DNA of 64,000 nt, from the NCBI RefSeq assembly GCF_040807025.1, contig NC_090942.1, forward strand, positions 69,024,911 to 69,088,910, given 5' to 3'. The position numbers and the translations under genes are program-made. This DNA is from Struthio camelus. Lineage: Eukaryota > Chordata > Aves > Struthioniformes > Struthionidae. Under the pieces are notes generated by a model. That model was not told the origin of the DNA. It saw only the letters and a list, made by a program, of their open reading frames with translations, and did no database searches. This document shows positions 19,999-32,200 of this stretch, piece after piece; positions within the stretch are counted from its first letter, which is position 1; each line of letters opens with the position of its first letter.

Positions 19999-21719
19999 CT
20001 GCGTGACACAGTGCAAAAACAAAAGGAGATTTGTATGTACTTCAGCTCCAAATCAAAAGTACAGGGACTCCAAGTCAAAAGTCCCTAGACTTCACAGGGA
20101 GCCTTCACTGTCTGCAAACACACATGGAGCAAGGTGCCCCTTGGCACCACAGCTGCAGAGCTGAGGGAATGGTTTCAGTATCTTTACAGGCACCGTAGCT
20201 TGCCCCAGGACAAGGCAGGAGGACAGAGCAGAGGAAGACTTTTTTTTTTTTTGTCATGCGTGTCTTCTTTTGCAATGCGGGTGCCCCGGCCCCCTAACGG
20301 GCTGGCCCTAAATAACCGAGTTACCGCTGCATGTTTTCCGAGCACATGTCACGTTGCCACCCCTCCGCATGCTCAGTGGGATGTACCAAGGGAGGCTGGG
20401 AGGCGTGGGGGACAAGGCCAGTGGTGCTGGATCGGGGCTGGGAGGCCAGTTCCTCCTTCATGCCCAGATTTCAGATGAAGTGCTGACAGAGCTGACCCTC
20501 TCCCCTACCCAACCAGAAGTATCTCAGTGCCTGAAAAGGATCAGCTATAGCTTACAGGCATTGAACGGTTCAAACATGGGAGCACCTGCGTTACTGGGGC
20601 TGTCCAGCTGATAGGCCGTGCAAATGGCACCCTGGTGGAATTCAAACATGGTCCTTTTTCCCCCTTTCTCCTCACAGCTGGCTCCAGCCACTGCTGCTGC
20701 CATGGGGAAGGGCTGTGCAGCATGGGGCATGGGAGGAACCAAGTCACAGGATTTGCCTTAGCCTCAAATCATATGCTCCATATAGAAAAGCATGTAGGAA
20801 ACACCAGAAAAAGTAGTGTTCTGTATGCTTTTAATACAGGACTTGCATTTGAGGCTGAATTATAGGAAATCCCATACTGACTGCAAAATTTATTGAGTCT
20901 GTTGGAAACACTACTGTCCATATGGCATTAGAAGTGTAGGATTCAGTAAATAGGATTCAGTAAATTAATATAGGGAAATTAATATAGGGAATACCTCTGC
21001 CTAAAGTGTTATGTCAGGCCCCAGCTTGGGTGAGGGCAAAAGACATGGCTAAAGTGTATAAGTGTATAGTACTTGTGGCAGCTGCATAGAGGGGCACATT
21101 GCAGGTACGTGCAGTAAGATGCCTGAAAGCCAGTTCCTCTCCCTATTATGGGTATCAGCAATGGGGAAAAGAGACAAGTGAAGGAAGAGTAGTGCTCAGT
21201 GCAAAACTGTGCAGCAAAAAAAAAAAAAAAAAAAAAAAAAGACAGACAGAAAGAAAAGCCATTCCCCATTGTGTAAAGCAGTAACACAGACCTCTCCACC
21301 ACAACCATCACACTGTCTTAAATCCTTCGACAACCCTGGTTGCAACAAGGAGAACAGCACAGGACAAGAGGCAGTGCTTGTGCTTCTCTATCCCGCCCCC
21401 ATGACAGCCAGGCTGCCCCTGCCCCAGCCTTGCAGCCAGCCCCTCTGCGCCCTGCGAGGACTCACAAGGGCTCAAAGGCAGCCTTACCACTGATGATGAG
21501 GAGAATCCCAATCACCACCTGGAAGAAGAGAGAGATGCTGATGAGCACGATCAGGGTGACGTAATACTGAAAGGAGGCCCCTTGCTCCAGCACTGCTTTG
21601 AGCTGAGTGACGTTGGCCATGAAGAGCGCCACATCCAGCATGCTCTCTGCCACGCTCTTCTTCGTTGCGTAGTGGTTGATGTTCATCGGACCATTATTCC
21701 TGAGATGAGGATTCATGCC
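19832..21719 (-). CDS. NINJ2: Ninjurin 2, last two coding exons
   Basis: Ninjurins are small plasma-membrane proteins with an N-terminal extracellular segment, amphipathic helices and two membrane spans. NINJ2 was described as a nerve-injury-induced adhesion protein; its paralogue NINJ1 ruptures membranes in lytic cell death. Seen: exons 21719-21488 and 19998-19832 join in phase (AGT G|CT) into 132 codons from the first ATG, counting the stop (131 residues; human NINJ2 has 142). Counting from that Met: NHYATKKSVAESMLDVALFM at 14-33 with the Lys-Lys pair, helix to 46, membrane span 1 about 52-75, loop with ARLNLND, membrane span 2 about 96-115 ending ITAFGVQKTG, and a short tail. Upstream of the first Met the exon has one further codon (GGC) in phase 0, so a 5' exon presumably adds about 10 residues. 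Its tail-to-tail position with B4GALNT3 matches human. Confidence 0.93.
20937..20989 (+). repeat. Compound tandem repeat, two different 14-bp units
   Basis: taggattcagtaaa is present twice (20937-20964), followed with a three-base overlap by aaattaatataggg twice (20962-20989). Both pairs are perfect copies. Confidence 0.9.
21216..21240 (+). repeat. Poly-A run (25)
   Basis: Uninterrupted run of 25 A inside a NINJ2 intron. No recognisable retrocopy lies before it, so it is treated as a simple repeat. Confidence 0.85.
21488..21719 (-). CDS. NINJ2: NINJ2 exon with amphipathic helices and membrane span 1
   Basis: This 232-nt exon has acceptor ttttgtccccccag and donor GTAAGG. It encodes GMNPHLRNNGPMNINHYATK, then the conserved KSVAESMLDVALFMANVTQL helix, and the hydrophobic run YVTLIVLISISLFFQVVIGI. 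The start is phase 0. The ATG at 21716-21714 has G at -3 and could itself initiate if the 5' exon is non-coding, but mammalian NINJ2 starts in an earlier exon. Confidence 0.93.
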
Positions 21720-23838
21720 CTGGGGGGACAAAAGAAACAGCATTACTAGTCCCATTCCTAAGCTGACAGGCCTGTCCATGCAGGGCTATGGCATTTATCT
21801 GGAAAGCCTGGGGAAGAGGCAAAGCCGTGCGCTTTAAAATTGTCAAAAGCACCCAGTGTTCCCCCACACTTGCCTCGTGGTATTAGTAGGCACAAGAGCT
21901 CAGCAAGGTTAGAAAAATACTGGGTATTTTTATGGATAACAAGCTGTCCAGAGTTATGATAGCATATATTAACCCGAGCCAGGGATTTTACAAGGAATAT
22001 TGCATTCTCTTCCTTGAGGGCACAGACAAGCCTCAAACTTAGGGGGATTAGAGAGAGATCTTCCCTTTGGGCAGGGTGTTCAAAGGGTTGTTAGCGCTGG
22101 GATTTATATCTTCTCTGAACATTTTTTTGTTGCCTACTGTTTTAGACAAGGTACTAGAGCAGATGTTACAATCCTCATTTTCTTTTTTCGGAAACCAGGG
22201 ACACTATTTCTTCAAAATGTCAAACATTGAAGAGCATGGATACAAATGGTGGGATTCATCACACCTAATTTTAGTTAATCATTCAGACACATTTTTTGTC
22301 AGTAGAGAGGACTAGGTATTTTCCAGGTGTAGGTCATCTGCCTGCTTTTAACCCAATTACAAAGTGTTGGTCATCTGGCTGCTTTCTTTTAACATTGCTG
22401 TTAGCTGAGTTCTTCTGTTAGCTGTCTTGCCCATATGACAAAAAAGAAGGTGATAGGAAAGGAGGAAATTGATTATAATTTACCCAGAGTGTCATCAGCT
22501 GGTAATAAACCACCAGCAAAGGGGACAATTGCAAAACAGTTGGCTATATCTGCAGTGAGCTATGATCTTCTTTCCTAAAATGGAAGAAACATATAGCTTC
22601 CATGTGGCAAATAGGTTTCAGTTCTGGAAAATTAGCCTACTGTCTGATTTTAAGAAGACTGGCAGCAAGGCTGTCAGTGCTGTCCTGATGTGTGACCCTT
22701 TAAATGTGGAGAAAAGGCCCAGCTGGGGGCCTGAGTTGGCTTCTTCTGTGGACTGCTGTAAGAGATTTCTTTAGGTGCCTGCTGAAAGTAGGACCAAGCC
22801 TGTATCAGATGGTGAGTCCTGCCTCTGTTGTTTTGTATGAGATAAAGTATAAAATGCAATCTATTCTCTGTGTTCCAGGCAGAGCAACAGAGTGAAATTA
22901 TGGCCAGCCTCTGGCCTCTTGAGGTGTCCCTGGGGAGCATGGGCTTTTTCTGAGCAGAGGTGGGAAGACAAGCATGGGTAGCAAACCTGTGAGAGTGCTG
23001 TTTGTAAGTGTGATGCTAAAATAGGGGCCCTGTTTCAGAAGGGGGCTCAGGCCAGCTGTTGGCCCATGTGAGAAAATCATGTAGCAGAAAGAGGGCAGGA
23101 AGAACTGTGTTCAGCTTCAAATATTGATGAGCTGTGATTGCTAAGAAGGGGTCAGCTTGGGGTGGGAAAGAGCTTTTTGGGATTTTTTTGGTAGTTAAAG
23201 CATGTAATTCTTGTGGTTTCTAACAGTAAAGTAACTGTGGCCAAGAGGCTCCTTTGCAAAGCTTGTATTTCTTTCTATTGAAGGTAGAAGCTAAAGGATC
23301 CTGGAAGGAGATAAAAGTAGAAGTCTAGAGAGCCTGTAAGGACTTTGAGGTAGTGCGTAGGGGTTCAGGACTTCTTAAACATTACTCTTGTGTCTAGGGC
23401 AGCAGAACAGAGATATCTCATGCCTCGGAGAAAGGAGGTCAGCAAAAGGTATGAGCTTGGGAACATGTCCTGATCTCCTAGAATTAGGCACTGCTGGCTC
23501 TCGGCTGGCTTAAAAGCCCATGTGCCTGTTGCAACAGAGTGGCACCCATACCACGGGGTGCAGGGCTTGATATTTGATCCCTTTAGTATGCCTTCTTTCT
23601 TATTCCTGAAGTCATCGTTCCTTGCTACAGTGGTACAACGCTGGACATTAACAGCTTATCTGTGGGTGATGATGAGTTAGGGCTGGGAGAACAATGAAGC
23701 TGAACAAACATGACAGCTTTGGTCAAATGAGTGACTGGCAGGAGGAGGCTGAGCCATCTGCTCCCAGTTGCTTACAGGGAGACAAATAAGGCAAGTTAGG
23801 AGCTCTTTTCAAGTGAAAATACTTCTTTCTTCAAGTTA

Positions 23839-23849
23839 CCCCCCCCCCC
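23839..23849 (+). repeat. Poly-C run (11)
   Basis: Eleven C followed by A and CCC. On the minus strand it is a G run just downstream of a possible splice donor at 23865. Confidence 0.8.
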
Positions 23850-24128
23850 ACCCAGGCTCGTTTACCTGTAGCAGGAAATGGGTCATCCAAACACTGGGCA
23901 GGATTAAAATGTACTAAGCTCTGAGCTCGGTTTCAGATGAACAAACAAAATTAGGTAGCCTTCATGCGTGCTTTTCCTCTGTATGGATGAGAGCAATGGC
24001 ATGTTCCCTTGTCTGGGGAATGAGACCACTGACAGGAAAGGCTGCTGCTGCCTGAGGTGGAGTCATGGGGTCTGGGAAATCCTTGCACTGGGTGATGAAA
24101 AACTGGGCATTCCTTTTGTCAGCCCACA

Positions 24129-24159
24129 CACAGTATGATTAAATCACAGTATGATTAAA
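24129..24159 (+). repeat. Two-copy tandem repeat, period 16
   Basis: The unit cacagtatgattaaa occurs twice, separated by one base. A simple local duplication. Confidence 0.8.
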
Positions 24160-25722
24160 GCTGGGTGCTGAACTTACATTTAGACAGCTAGACAATGAGC
24201 CGCTCTGCAGAACTGCTTACCATGCAGCAAGGACCATGCAGAAGTCTGGCTGACTGCAGCTAAAGTTGGAGAAATCCAGCTTCTCTGTGGATTTGGCCCT
24301 TACGGAGTATTCTGTCTAGTCCCACAGTTACAAATACAAACCTGGAGTCTCAAATAACAAGAGATTTAAGCCAGGTCTCTGAAAGCTGCTGATTTTCTTT
24401 TCATTTCTTTTTTTTTTTTTGATAAATGTAGGAGGCTAGCTTTACTTGGGATGCCTGGTACCACTGCTGTCAGCAGCTACCCACTCTATCTGTGGTATAT
24501 GAATCAGATGCCTGTGACTCTTTTTCCTGCCACAATGTATGCACAGCTCTTCAAACTGAACCATTACTGCTTTTGCTTTATCTTAAAGTTGAGCCCTGTA
24601 AAGTGCAGCAGTTAAAAGCTGATTCACAAGCAACTCTGGCTTCCCTGCAGCTGGAGAGCCCAGGCAGCTACGGGGGGGTTACGTGGGATGGCTGGTGAGA
24701 TTAAGTGATTCCCTTTTGGCAAACAGAGCCCTGTGTTAAGTCACAGGACATATTTTAAGGCTTATCGATGTGCTTTATATCATCGGGCTAAATCTAGTGT
24801 CTTTCTAGTCACTTTGGAAGCGTTCCCCTTCTGAGAGTGGGGATCACTGCCTTTCCTCCTCCATGGTGCGTCAAAGAGGAAAACTTGATAATGTGCAGAG
24901 TTAGTCTTGGTAAGTGTTGTCCCAGAGCTGGCAACAGCAGCTACCACTGTGTAGCAATTGCCCAAAGATGTGGAATTATTATTGTTGCCCGTCCTTTAAG
25001 GGTAGGGAGGTTAGGACATGGAGAAATAAAGCCTGGTCGCACAACTCTGGCTGAGCTGGTGCCAGAACTTGGCTCCCCTGTCCCGTTGCAGATGTTTTGC
25101 CTTTCCATATTAGACAGCCTTCTTTCCGTACCAAAGCTACTAGCTTCAGTCTGACCTCAGGCGAATCCTTTTTGTGCTTCGTTTTACATAAGTGTAGCGT
25201 AGCGATGCAGACCATTAAAGGGGCTCAGTGAGGCACTCTTAGGTCCTGTAAGTCATAGGCTTTATTTTTACTCAAAGCAAAAAAACCCTCTGCAGCAGTT
25301 CCCACTTCTATTGTTGTTTTAAATTTTCGTGGGAATTCTTATAGAAAGAAGGCAGAACATCACAAGTGTGTGGGTGGATTTTTTTTTTAAACACGATCTC
25401 TATTTCTGCTATACAGAGCTGTCAAATTACAGGACCTGTGAAACCTTGCTTTGGCACCAGAGGGCATGCTGAGCTCCCTAGCTGCTGAGTGCTGCGTTGC
25501 TAGCTAAAACTACCTGAAAATTTTCCACTGAAACTACTTTTCGAGGGAAATACTTTCCTCTTATTATGTCTTTTTTTTTTTTTTTAAGAAACACCTTTCT
25601 TCTGAAAACTTCTGGAGGCAGTTCATCAAAATATTTCTCTCCAAAGCTTGCAGGCTCTAAAGCTTTCTTAAATTGCTACTTGCGCAATTTCTACAAAACC
25701 TACAGTTTCCCTTGTATTTTTC

Positions 25723-25735
25723 GGGGGGGGGGGGG
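25723..25735 (+). repeat. Poly-G run (13)
   Basis: Thirteen G in a row. Such runs are prone to sequencing and replication slippage, so the exact length may be unreliable. Confidence 0.8.
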
Positions 25736-26631
25736 AAATTAGAGAGTAGATCTAATTGCAGATCTGTGTGCAGTGTGGTTTTTGTGACCCTCTCTTCAGG
25801 GGAGAACAGGCTGAAAGAGACACCAGGACAGCATGAGACTCAGAAGTATGAGAATGATAATCCTCTTCATGGGAGCGCTCTGGCAGAAAGGGATGTCTGA
25901 GGAGAAACTATATTATTTGGCAATTAGTTCCAAGGGAAATGATGAAGAGTGCCAAAGAAAACAGACATGAATGCAGGCCATGCACAGAGAGGGGTAGGTG
26001 CAGAGACGCACACCACAGGGAGCCCAGCCGATAAACAGCCGCATGTAGGCGAGCACGCAGACATGTACACAGCACACTAGGCACCAGAGGAAATCTGGGG
26101 TGTATTTTTTCCATGGTATTTACCAGATGGCAGCTTTAGGAGTAATTTGTGAACATCAGCTGGTGAAGGTTAAAGCGCATGGAAACTCACCTTGCAAGGT
26201 AGGAGGAGAGCACAGGTCCCTTTCTATAGGCAGGGAGCTGAGATCAAAGGCCCTGCTCTCAATCAATGCTGCTACTTTAAGTGCCCGCTTATTAGCGGTT
26301 CTCTTCTTTCCAGAGGAGCTCAGTCCCTGCAGCTCCTGACCACTTCATCTGGAAAGAATGGAGCCAGTTTTGATATTTTTGGCCTAAATGCCGTATCTGG
26401 GCAAGGTATCAGTGGCAGCATTGGCAACAGAGGTTATCAGATTTTTCTCCCCCTGCCCCCCCCTCCCCCAATAGGTTGTACTTCCTCCACGGAGTTGTAC
26501 ATGTCCATGCACAGGTGAGGAACCAGGTGAGTGCCCAGCTAACCAGGGGAAACGCCTGCAAGAGGAGGGACGCAAGGAGAACACTTTGGTCAATAACAGG
26601 TATAGTATGAATTATTTGAGGCAAAGACCTT

Positions 26632-26646
26632 CCCCCCCCCCCCCCC
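26632..26646 (+). repeat. Poly-C run (15)
   Basis: Fifteen C in a row. About 170 bases to its left lies another C-dense patch (26450-26470). In NINJ2 transcript sense both are G runs. Confidence 0.8.
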
Positions 26647-27739
26647 AACCTTTAAATGCAGCACAACACTAAGCATCCTGGCTGCCTTCCACAAACAGAA
26701 GTAATCCTCAACCCTGCCATGGAGGCTACAGGCAAAAAGAAAGCTGAGTGCTCGGGCCAGTCCCCTCCTTTGGCCTCTGCTGAGGCTGTCAGCTAGTCCA
26801 GTTGTCGTGGTTAGGGTATTTTTTTTTTAATATAGCCAGCTGTTCTGCTCACTAGGGGTCCCATCCACAGCCAAATGGTTGTATTAACTTCAACTTGTAT
26901 TGGATAAAGCCCAGAAAATAAGTCGGGGATGTTTTTCTCATGACTCGGGCTCTCCCCACATACAGGAGTGGTCCTGATCAAGGTCTTTATCTGAGGCATT
27001 ACTATGTTTCTGCAAGAGGGAAGTGGAGAAACATCACTGCTTAGTGTAACAGGGGGCTCATTGATACCAGCTGCTTGGAAGAGAGCTTTTCAACTGAAAA
27101 GTACCTTCCAGAGGCTGAGGGCCAGGGCCTCTTCAGCAGTGGAAAACTAGGCAAGTGGCAGGCACAGGTCCAGATTTCTTGCTTAGCACCTTTCATTTCT
27201 CCTCCACCCAACTCCCATTCTCTGTTTGCTTTATCCACCTCGTGTGTCTCTTCTCATGCCCGCATGCAAGCTTGGTGAGCTCTCCTGGGCAGCGATGTCA
27301 TTGTGGTACAGCGTTTGCAGCAACAGAACTTGCATCCCTGAGCAAGGGAGTTCCTGGGGGACAGTAATAGCAATAAAGGGACAAATGCACAGTTGGGTGA
27401 GATGCCAGCAAAGCCTCTCTCACTAACCCGGCTGAAAGTCCAGCCTCATATTCCTGTTGCAACTCACCAAAATGAGGATATACAGGAATGGAAGGTTAAC
27501 AGAAACCAAAGTATCTGCTTCCAACCCTCTATCTTTACATGATGTGAAGTTGGGCAGTCTCCTGGCTGTGGCTCTCGGGAGGGGAATAGGAGAGCAGCCT
27601 GCATGAGTCATGAAGTAGCATAGCTCCACGAGAACAAGAGGCATTCTCCTCGCCCTTGCCCTCCGGCTGACACTGCAATCGGGTTCTGCTTTGCGGCTGG
27701 CTGCAGTGCTTGCAGCCTGCAGAGACCTGCTTGTCGCAT

Positions 27740-28000
27740 CAAGCCTGTGTGCTCTGCTCTCTCCTTCTCCCTTCTTCCAAGTCCTCATGTCTCTTAGGCC
27801 TCTTGCAGATTCTCTCTGTTTCTGTCTGCATCCTTCTGTTCTGTTCTTCCTCTATCCTTTCACCCTTTTCCTGTTCTCTCCTTCTCTGATTTCTTCCCCT
27901 GTGCCTTTCACCTTGTCTTTCTTTCACACTTTCCTGCCATCAGTCTGCTCTTTTCTTTTGTGAACCTCCTTTCTCTCCCCTACTCTTTTTCTTCCTTTGG
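27740..28000 (+). repeat. Pyrimidine-rich tract
   Basis: About 250 bases dominated by C and T (ctctccttctcccttcttcc and similar), with few purines. There is no regular unit. It reads as a purine tract on the NINJ2-sense strand. Confidence 0.7.
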
Positions 28001-28917
28001 CACTCAGTACTCCTGAATGGTGAGTTTCTTGAATCAGTTTGCTCTCAGATGCCACTCATAGCTTTCTATGCTACAGGGCAACATGAATTATGTATCTCTC
28101 AAATAACTGTCTTACCTAATCTATATTAAACTCTCTAGTTAAGTGTATTTATGATACTGAATTGCAGAGATCCAGGAATCAGCTGGCAGGCTTCAGAGCT
28201 GAGCTGGAATAGAAGATAACTTTTCCAGGTAGCTGGAGTGAGGAAGAAGGGGCATGGGCGGTGATACTGGTGGGGGAGCCTTTATCATGGTTCAGAAGCA
28301 GTAAGTGGGTTTTGGGGTTCAAAAACTGCTTGGCACCAGCAATTACAGTGTGCTGATGCATGATCTTTGATTGTTAAACAGAAGCAATTGGGTGTGCATG
28401 TGTGACAGAGGGGGGACAACTCTGTGAATATGTGCAATTGGGAGCACTCAAAAGGATTAGCTGGAACAATTATCTCCAAAGTCAGGATATAGAAGCTGGA
28501 GCCTGTTCAAGTCACCCGTGTTTAGCACCCAGAGCAGATTTATCCTGGTGCTTGAAAAAAGCGAGTGGAAACTTAAAACAGCTTTACATGAGAAATTAAA
28601 AGTAGGTTACCAATGAAAATGAATTTATAAAAAAATAGAAGAGCAGCCGGGAGGCACAACAGTAACTACTGCATTGTGCTTACAAAGCTAAACAAGTTAA
28701 GATGAATAAATCTGCAAGCTGGATGGCTTATGGCCCAAAATATTAAGAAAAGCTGGGCCTAATCTCCCCGCTGCCGGATCCAAAGAGCAAGTGTGTTCAC
28801 ATATATCATTTTAATTCAAAACATTCCTAAAGCTAGTCCCAAATCTGAACTTCTTCCAAGTCTAAGGGGGTTTAGATCCATTGCTGAGGGTCAAGTTGCT
28901 TTCTAAAACTGAGACAA

Positions 28918-28990
28918 CATAACGGGTCTATTAGGTCAGACCAAAGGTCCAGCTCCTCTCAGTCTGTGGTTGGCAGCAGATGTCCCATTC
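28918..28990 (+). repeat. Old CR1-type fragment ('ggtcagaccaaaggtcc')
   Basis: The phrase ggtcagaccaaaggtcc, followed by agctcctctcagtctgtgg and tggcagcagatg, matches a well-known module of old amniote CR1-type repeats (as recalled: 'gggtcagaccaaaggtccat ... gacagtggccaat'). Short and diverged. Confidence 0.5.
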
Positions 28991-29144
28991 TAATATTTTT
29001 ACCTAGATAAGCATATCGCAGTGGTCTCTTGTGATCTGTGTACCCAGTGGTCTGTGACTCAATGCACCCAGTCACCCCAGCACTGGACTGATGTTCGTCC
29101 TCACATGAGGAAGCCTGAGGTTAACTTTTGCATTAGGCACATGT

Positions 29145-29245
29145 TGTGTGGCTTAGGGCATACTATTTGCTCTCCCTGCTTCGTAGTTTCCCTATACTAC
29201 ATAATGAGAATACTTGCATATGTGATGTCTAGGAAGAGATGTGGC
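29145..29245 (+). repeat. MIR-like SINE remnant
   Basis: The order 'gtgtggcttagggca', 'ctccctgcttcgtagtttcc', 'actacataatgagaatactt' follows the MIR core ('gtgtgaccttgggcaagtca ... gcctcagtttcc ... tgtaaaatgggaataat'). Strongly diverged. The assignment is from recall. Confidence 0.4.
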
Positions 29246-32200
29246 TAAGATGTACTGCAGAAGTACTCTACCTTTCTGTCTTTGGTGTATATAATACACA
29301 GACTGAATTTATAATTCAGGTAAGCTACTAAAGTTGACAAAGTTAGGCAGGTGGCTTTTGTATTCCTAGGCCTTGTTTGCGTGTGTGTTCTTAAATGTTT
29401 CCCAGATAAACCTCATTCTAAACCACTCTGGAATTCGGATTCAGGTGCAGATTCTGACTTTTGCGTCCCTCTGGTTGCCCTCTGAGTGCTCAGGACCTAC
29501 CGAAAAAGGAAGCTGGAGAAGCCCAGGCAGAAAGACAGGAGAACATGACTGAGGATCTCAACAGAGATCACGCAGAGCTAATGAAGTCATATCCATAAAC
29601 AGTGAAACTCAAGGTATTTGGTCCCTCCGTAATTTATAAGGGCTTTTATGCACAAAGCATTTTTCCACCTCCAGGTGCTAGCACTGGCCATGTCTTTGTC
29701 CTGTGGGTCCTTGTCCCTGTATCCGGTTCCAGCACTCACTAGCATCACCAAGCAGTCCCAGCTGACTTAGTCTCACCTAGGCCCATACTATTCCTTTTCT
29801 TCAAAAACTGCCAGTCTCAGCTTCCTTCTCTATCAGGATACTGAGTCAACCTCTGGACCTGAAAAGGTCAAATCTGCTCATGTTTTGTTAAGAACTGGCA
29901 TAGTCTGAGTTGTATTGGCTCACAGTTGAGCTTCTGGCCTAATGTCATCCTAAAAAAAAAAAAAGTACTATTGCCTATCTAGCCTTCAATAAAATGCTTA
30001 TATTTAAATTTTTTGAAGATTGGCCAAACTAGGTATTAAATACAGAAACTAGTGAGGCAGTAATTAGCAAAGGACTTCAGGGCAGGTAAGTCTGCAGGGC
30101 GACATCTCAGGTCTGTGTGAGGATGGTTGGGAAATGTCCTGCAGAGAAACAACCTCAGCTGTCCCTGGAAAGATTCTAAACACATTAGGAGTGTTCTAAC
30201 AAATGGCTATTGCATTTTAACATGAGAAAATGCAAAGTGATGCATGGCCATGGCAGTTCAGATTCAATTAGTGTTAATGCCCTTCCATTAAACTCTCTGG
30301 CTGGAGGGGCTGCCTCTTGCTTGGGAGCCTGCTGTGCCAAGGAAGGCTGTTCCTGTCTCATGAGGGCTAGAGCTACCAGAAGAGGACAGGAGATGCCATG
30401 CTTGAGAGGAGGCTGGGTCCTCCTGTGAGTGCATATGAGCACCTTTGTGTACCTTGGAGCATATCCATAGCATCTTTGAGTATGGCTCAAGAACTGTCAT
30501 GCTTGATTGCTCTGTGTTTAGTATCGCTTTGAGTGGAGTCAATATACTAGCATTTCTGCTTGTGGTTTGGTTATTGTCTGACTGAGGTTATTGCTCCTGT
30601 TCTTGGATTGATTCTGGCAAGTCATTTAGTTGCATTTTTAGAGGGTTTTCGTTACTGTTCTTCTTGCTAAGACACAGAGGAACAGGATCGTATGGGGTAA
30701 AGGCACTGCCAGGAGCAGGAGAGGTCTGAGCTTGGTTCTAGGCTGCTGCAGAATTTCTGTCTTGGCTTCTTGGAAAAAATGGAGATAACACAATTTTCCC
30801 TCATCATATGCTAAGAGCTTTCCAGGATAGGAAAACGCTGCTTCTTGTGTGTGCGTGTTCACTAACACAGTGGGACCCTGATCTCAACCAGAGCAACTGT
30901 TAATAACTCTATTCAATATAAAAATGTAAGAGGCTTCTGAAAGTTTAACTGAATTTTTAGTAGGGTTAATAGTTAGCTTGTGCAGAGCATTTACCAGTGT
31001 AACTATTATCCATGTTTTAATAGATGTGCCAAAAGGTATCATTCACAGATCGGGGTGGATGGCAGAGCACAGAACAAGACCCAGTGTCCTGCCTTTGAAG
31101 GTTTTGCTGTCACCCCAAAGCCTCACTTGCCTCATAGCACAGTTACAGATGGCTCCAAGCAGTCAGAAGCACTTTATTTTTCATGATGAGACATGAGCAT
31201 AGCTAACTTCTGAAGTACCGGGTACAGGGTTTCTGTCTCTACATTTGCCACATCAACTCTTCAAGGTGTGTATTCAAGCTTATTAACTGACTATGAATTC
31301 ACTGGATTAAATTCCATTTCTCCTTTTGGTGGCAAAACACTGAGCAATTGTTTGGGTGTGTACTGCTGCAAAAACGGTCAGTATGAGGCAAGACTGAATC
31401 AAAGAAGGTACTTGAAATAAAACACAGGGAGCCAATATCTCATTGGGTAAAGCAGCTGTTTTCAACCTGTAGTCTACAGAGCCTTGAAGTCTGCTTCTAA
31501 GGGATCCTCAAAAGGCAGCTAAGAAAAGTGAGCTTGCATGTGGGACAGCTCTTGAACACATGTCGTACCTCTGAAGAGGTCTGCCACTCTGCTGGAAAAC
31601 ATATAGGAGTTTAGAGTTTTAAAGCAGTAGAAACCCCTCAGTTAAATACCTTAGTGAGGCCTCATCTAAGGATGCAAGGTCAAGCTTGTGCCCCTCCAAA
31701 GATAGTAAGCACATATGGCATAGAAATCAGCGGCCACTATCTGATTCAAGCGGTACCCAGAGCCCACATCATACGTTGGGGTCCTGTCATGACAGACTCC
31801 CAGCAAACACTGTTCTGAGTTGACAAAGTCATCAAAGCCTAGGAAAAGAGAATCCTTTTCCCAGTTTTCCATGGGGGATCTGTGGCACGTATAAACTTGC
31901 ATAGAAGCACATAGACAGCCTGCAACAGAACTAGCAACGTAACCTAGAATGTGATCTGACTCTCTGAAGTGTGCAGTGTTGCCTCCCTTCTTTCAGACTG
32001 CAGCTCACCAAGTTATAGCCCACTATTGGAACCAAACTCGTCCTTTGGGTCTTTCTTTCCAGCTGACTTCTTTCATTTGCACATTTAGTATCATCTGTTT
32101 CTGCAGACATAGACATTGTTTTAGGGATGATATGGCAAAAGAAGCGCTCTGGTTTCTCTGCAGTCTTGCTGATGTTAGCTGAAGTTGCATGAATCTGAAC

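Larger units (their letters stand above)
19999..21487 (-). other. NINJ2: NINJ2 intron between the two coding exons
   Basis: Intron of about 1.5 kb (minus-strand donor GTAAGG, acceptor tgtcacgcag). It contains a run of 25 A at 21216-21240 (T in transcript sense) and a compound period-14 tandem repeat at 20937-20989. No other gene was recognised. Confidence 0.85.
21720..28917 (-). other. NINJ2: Presumed NINJ2 first intron, proximal part
   Basis: No certain exon is visible. It holds homopolymer C and G runs (23839, 25723, 26632), a C/T-rich run at 26450-26470, a tandem pair at 24129-24159, a long pyrimidine-rich stretch at 27740-28000, and minus-strand exon-like pieces near 23.87 and 27.47 kb that are listed as findings. 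Mammalian NINJ2 also has a very long first intron. Confidence 0.6.

Noticed and set aside
21216..21240. Poly-A run as the tail of a processed retrocopy
   Set aside because: No coding or RNA-like sequence precedes it and no target-site duplication was seen. A simple repeat is enough to explain it.
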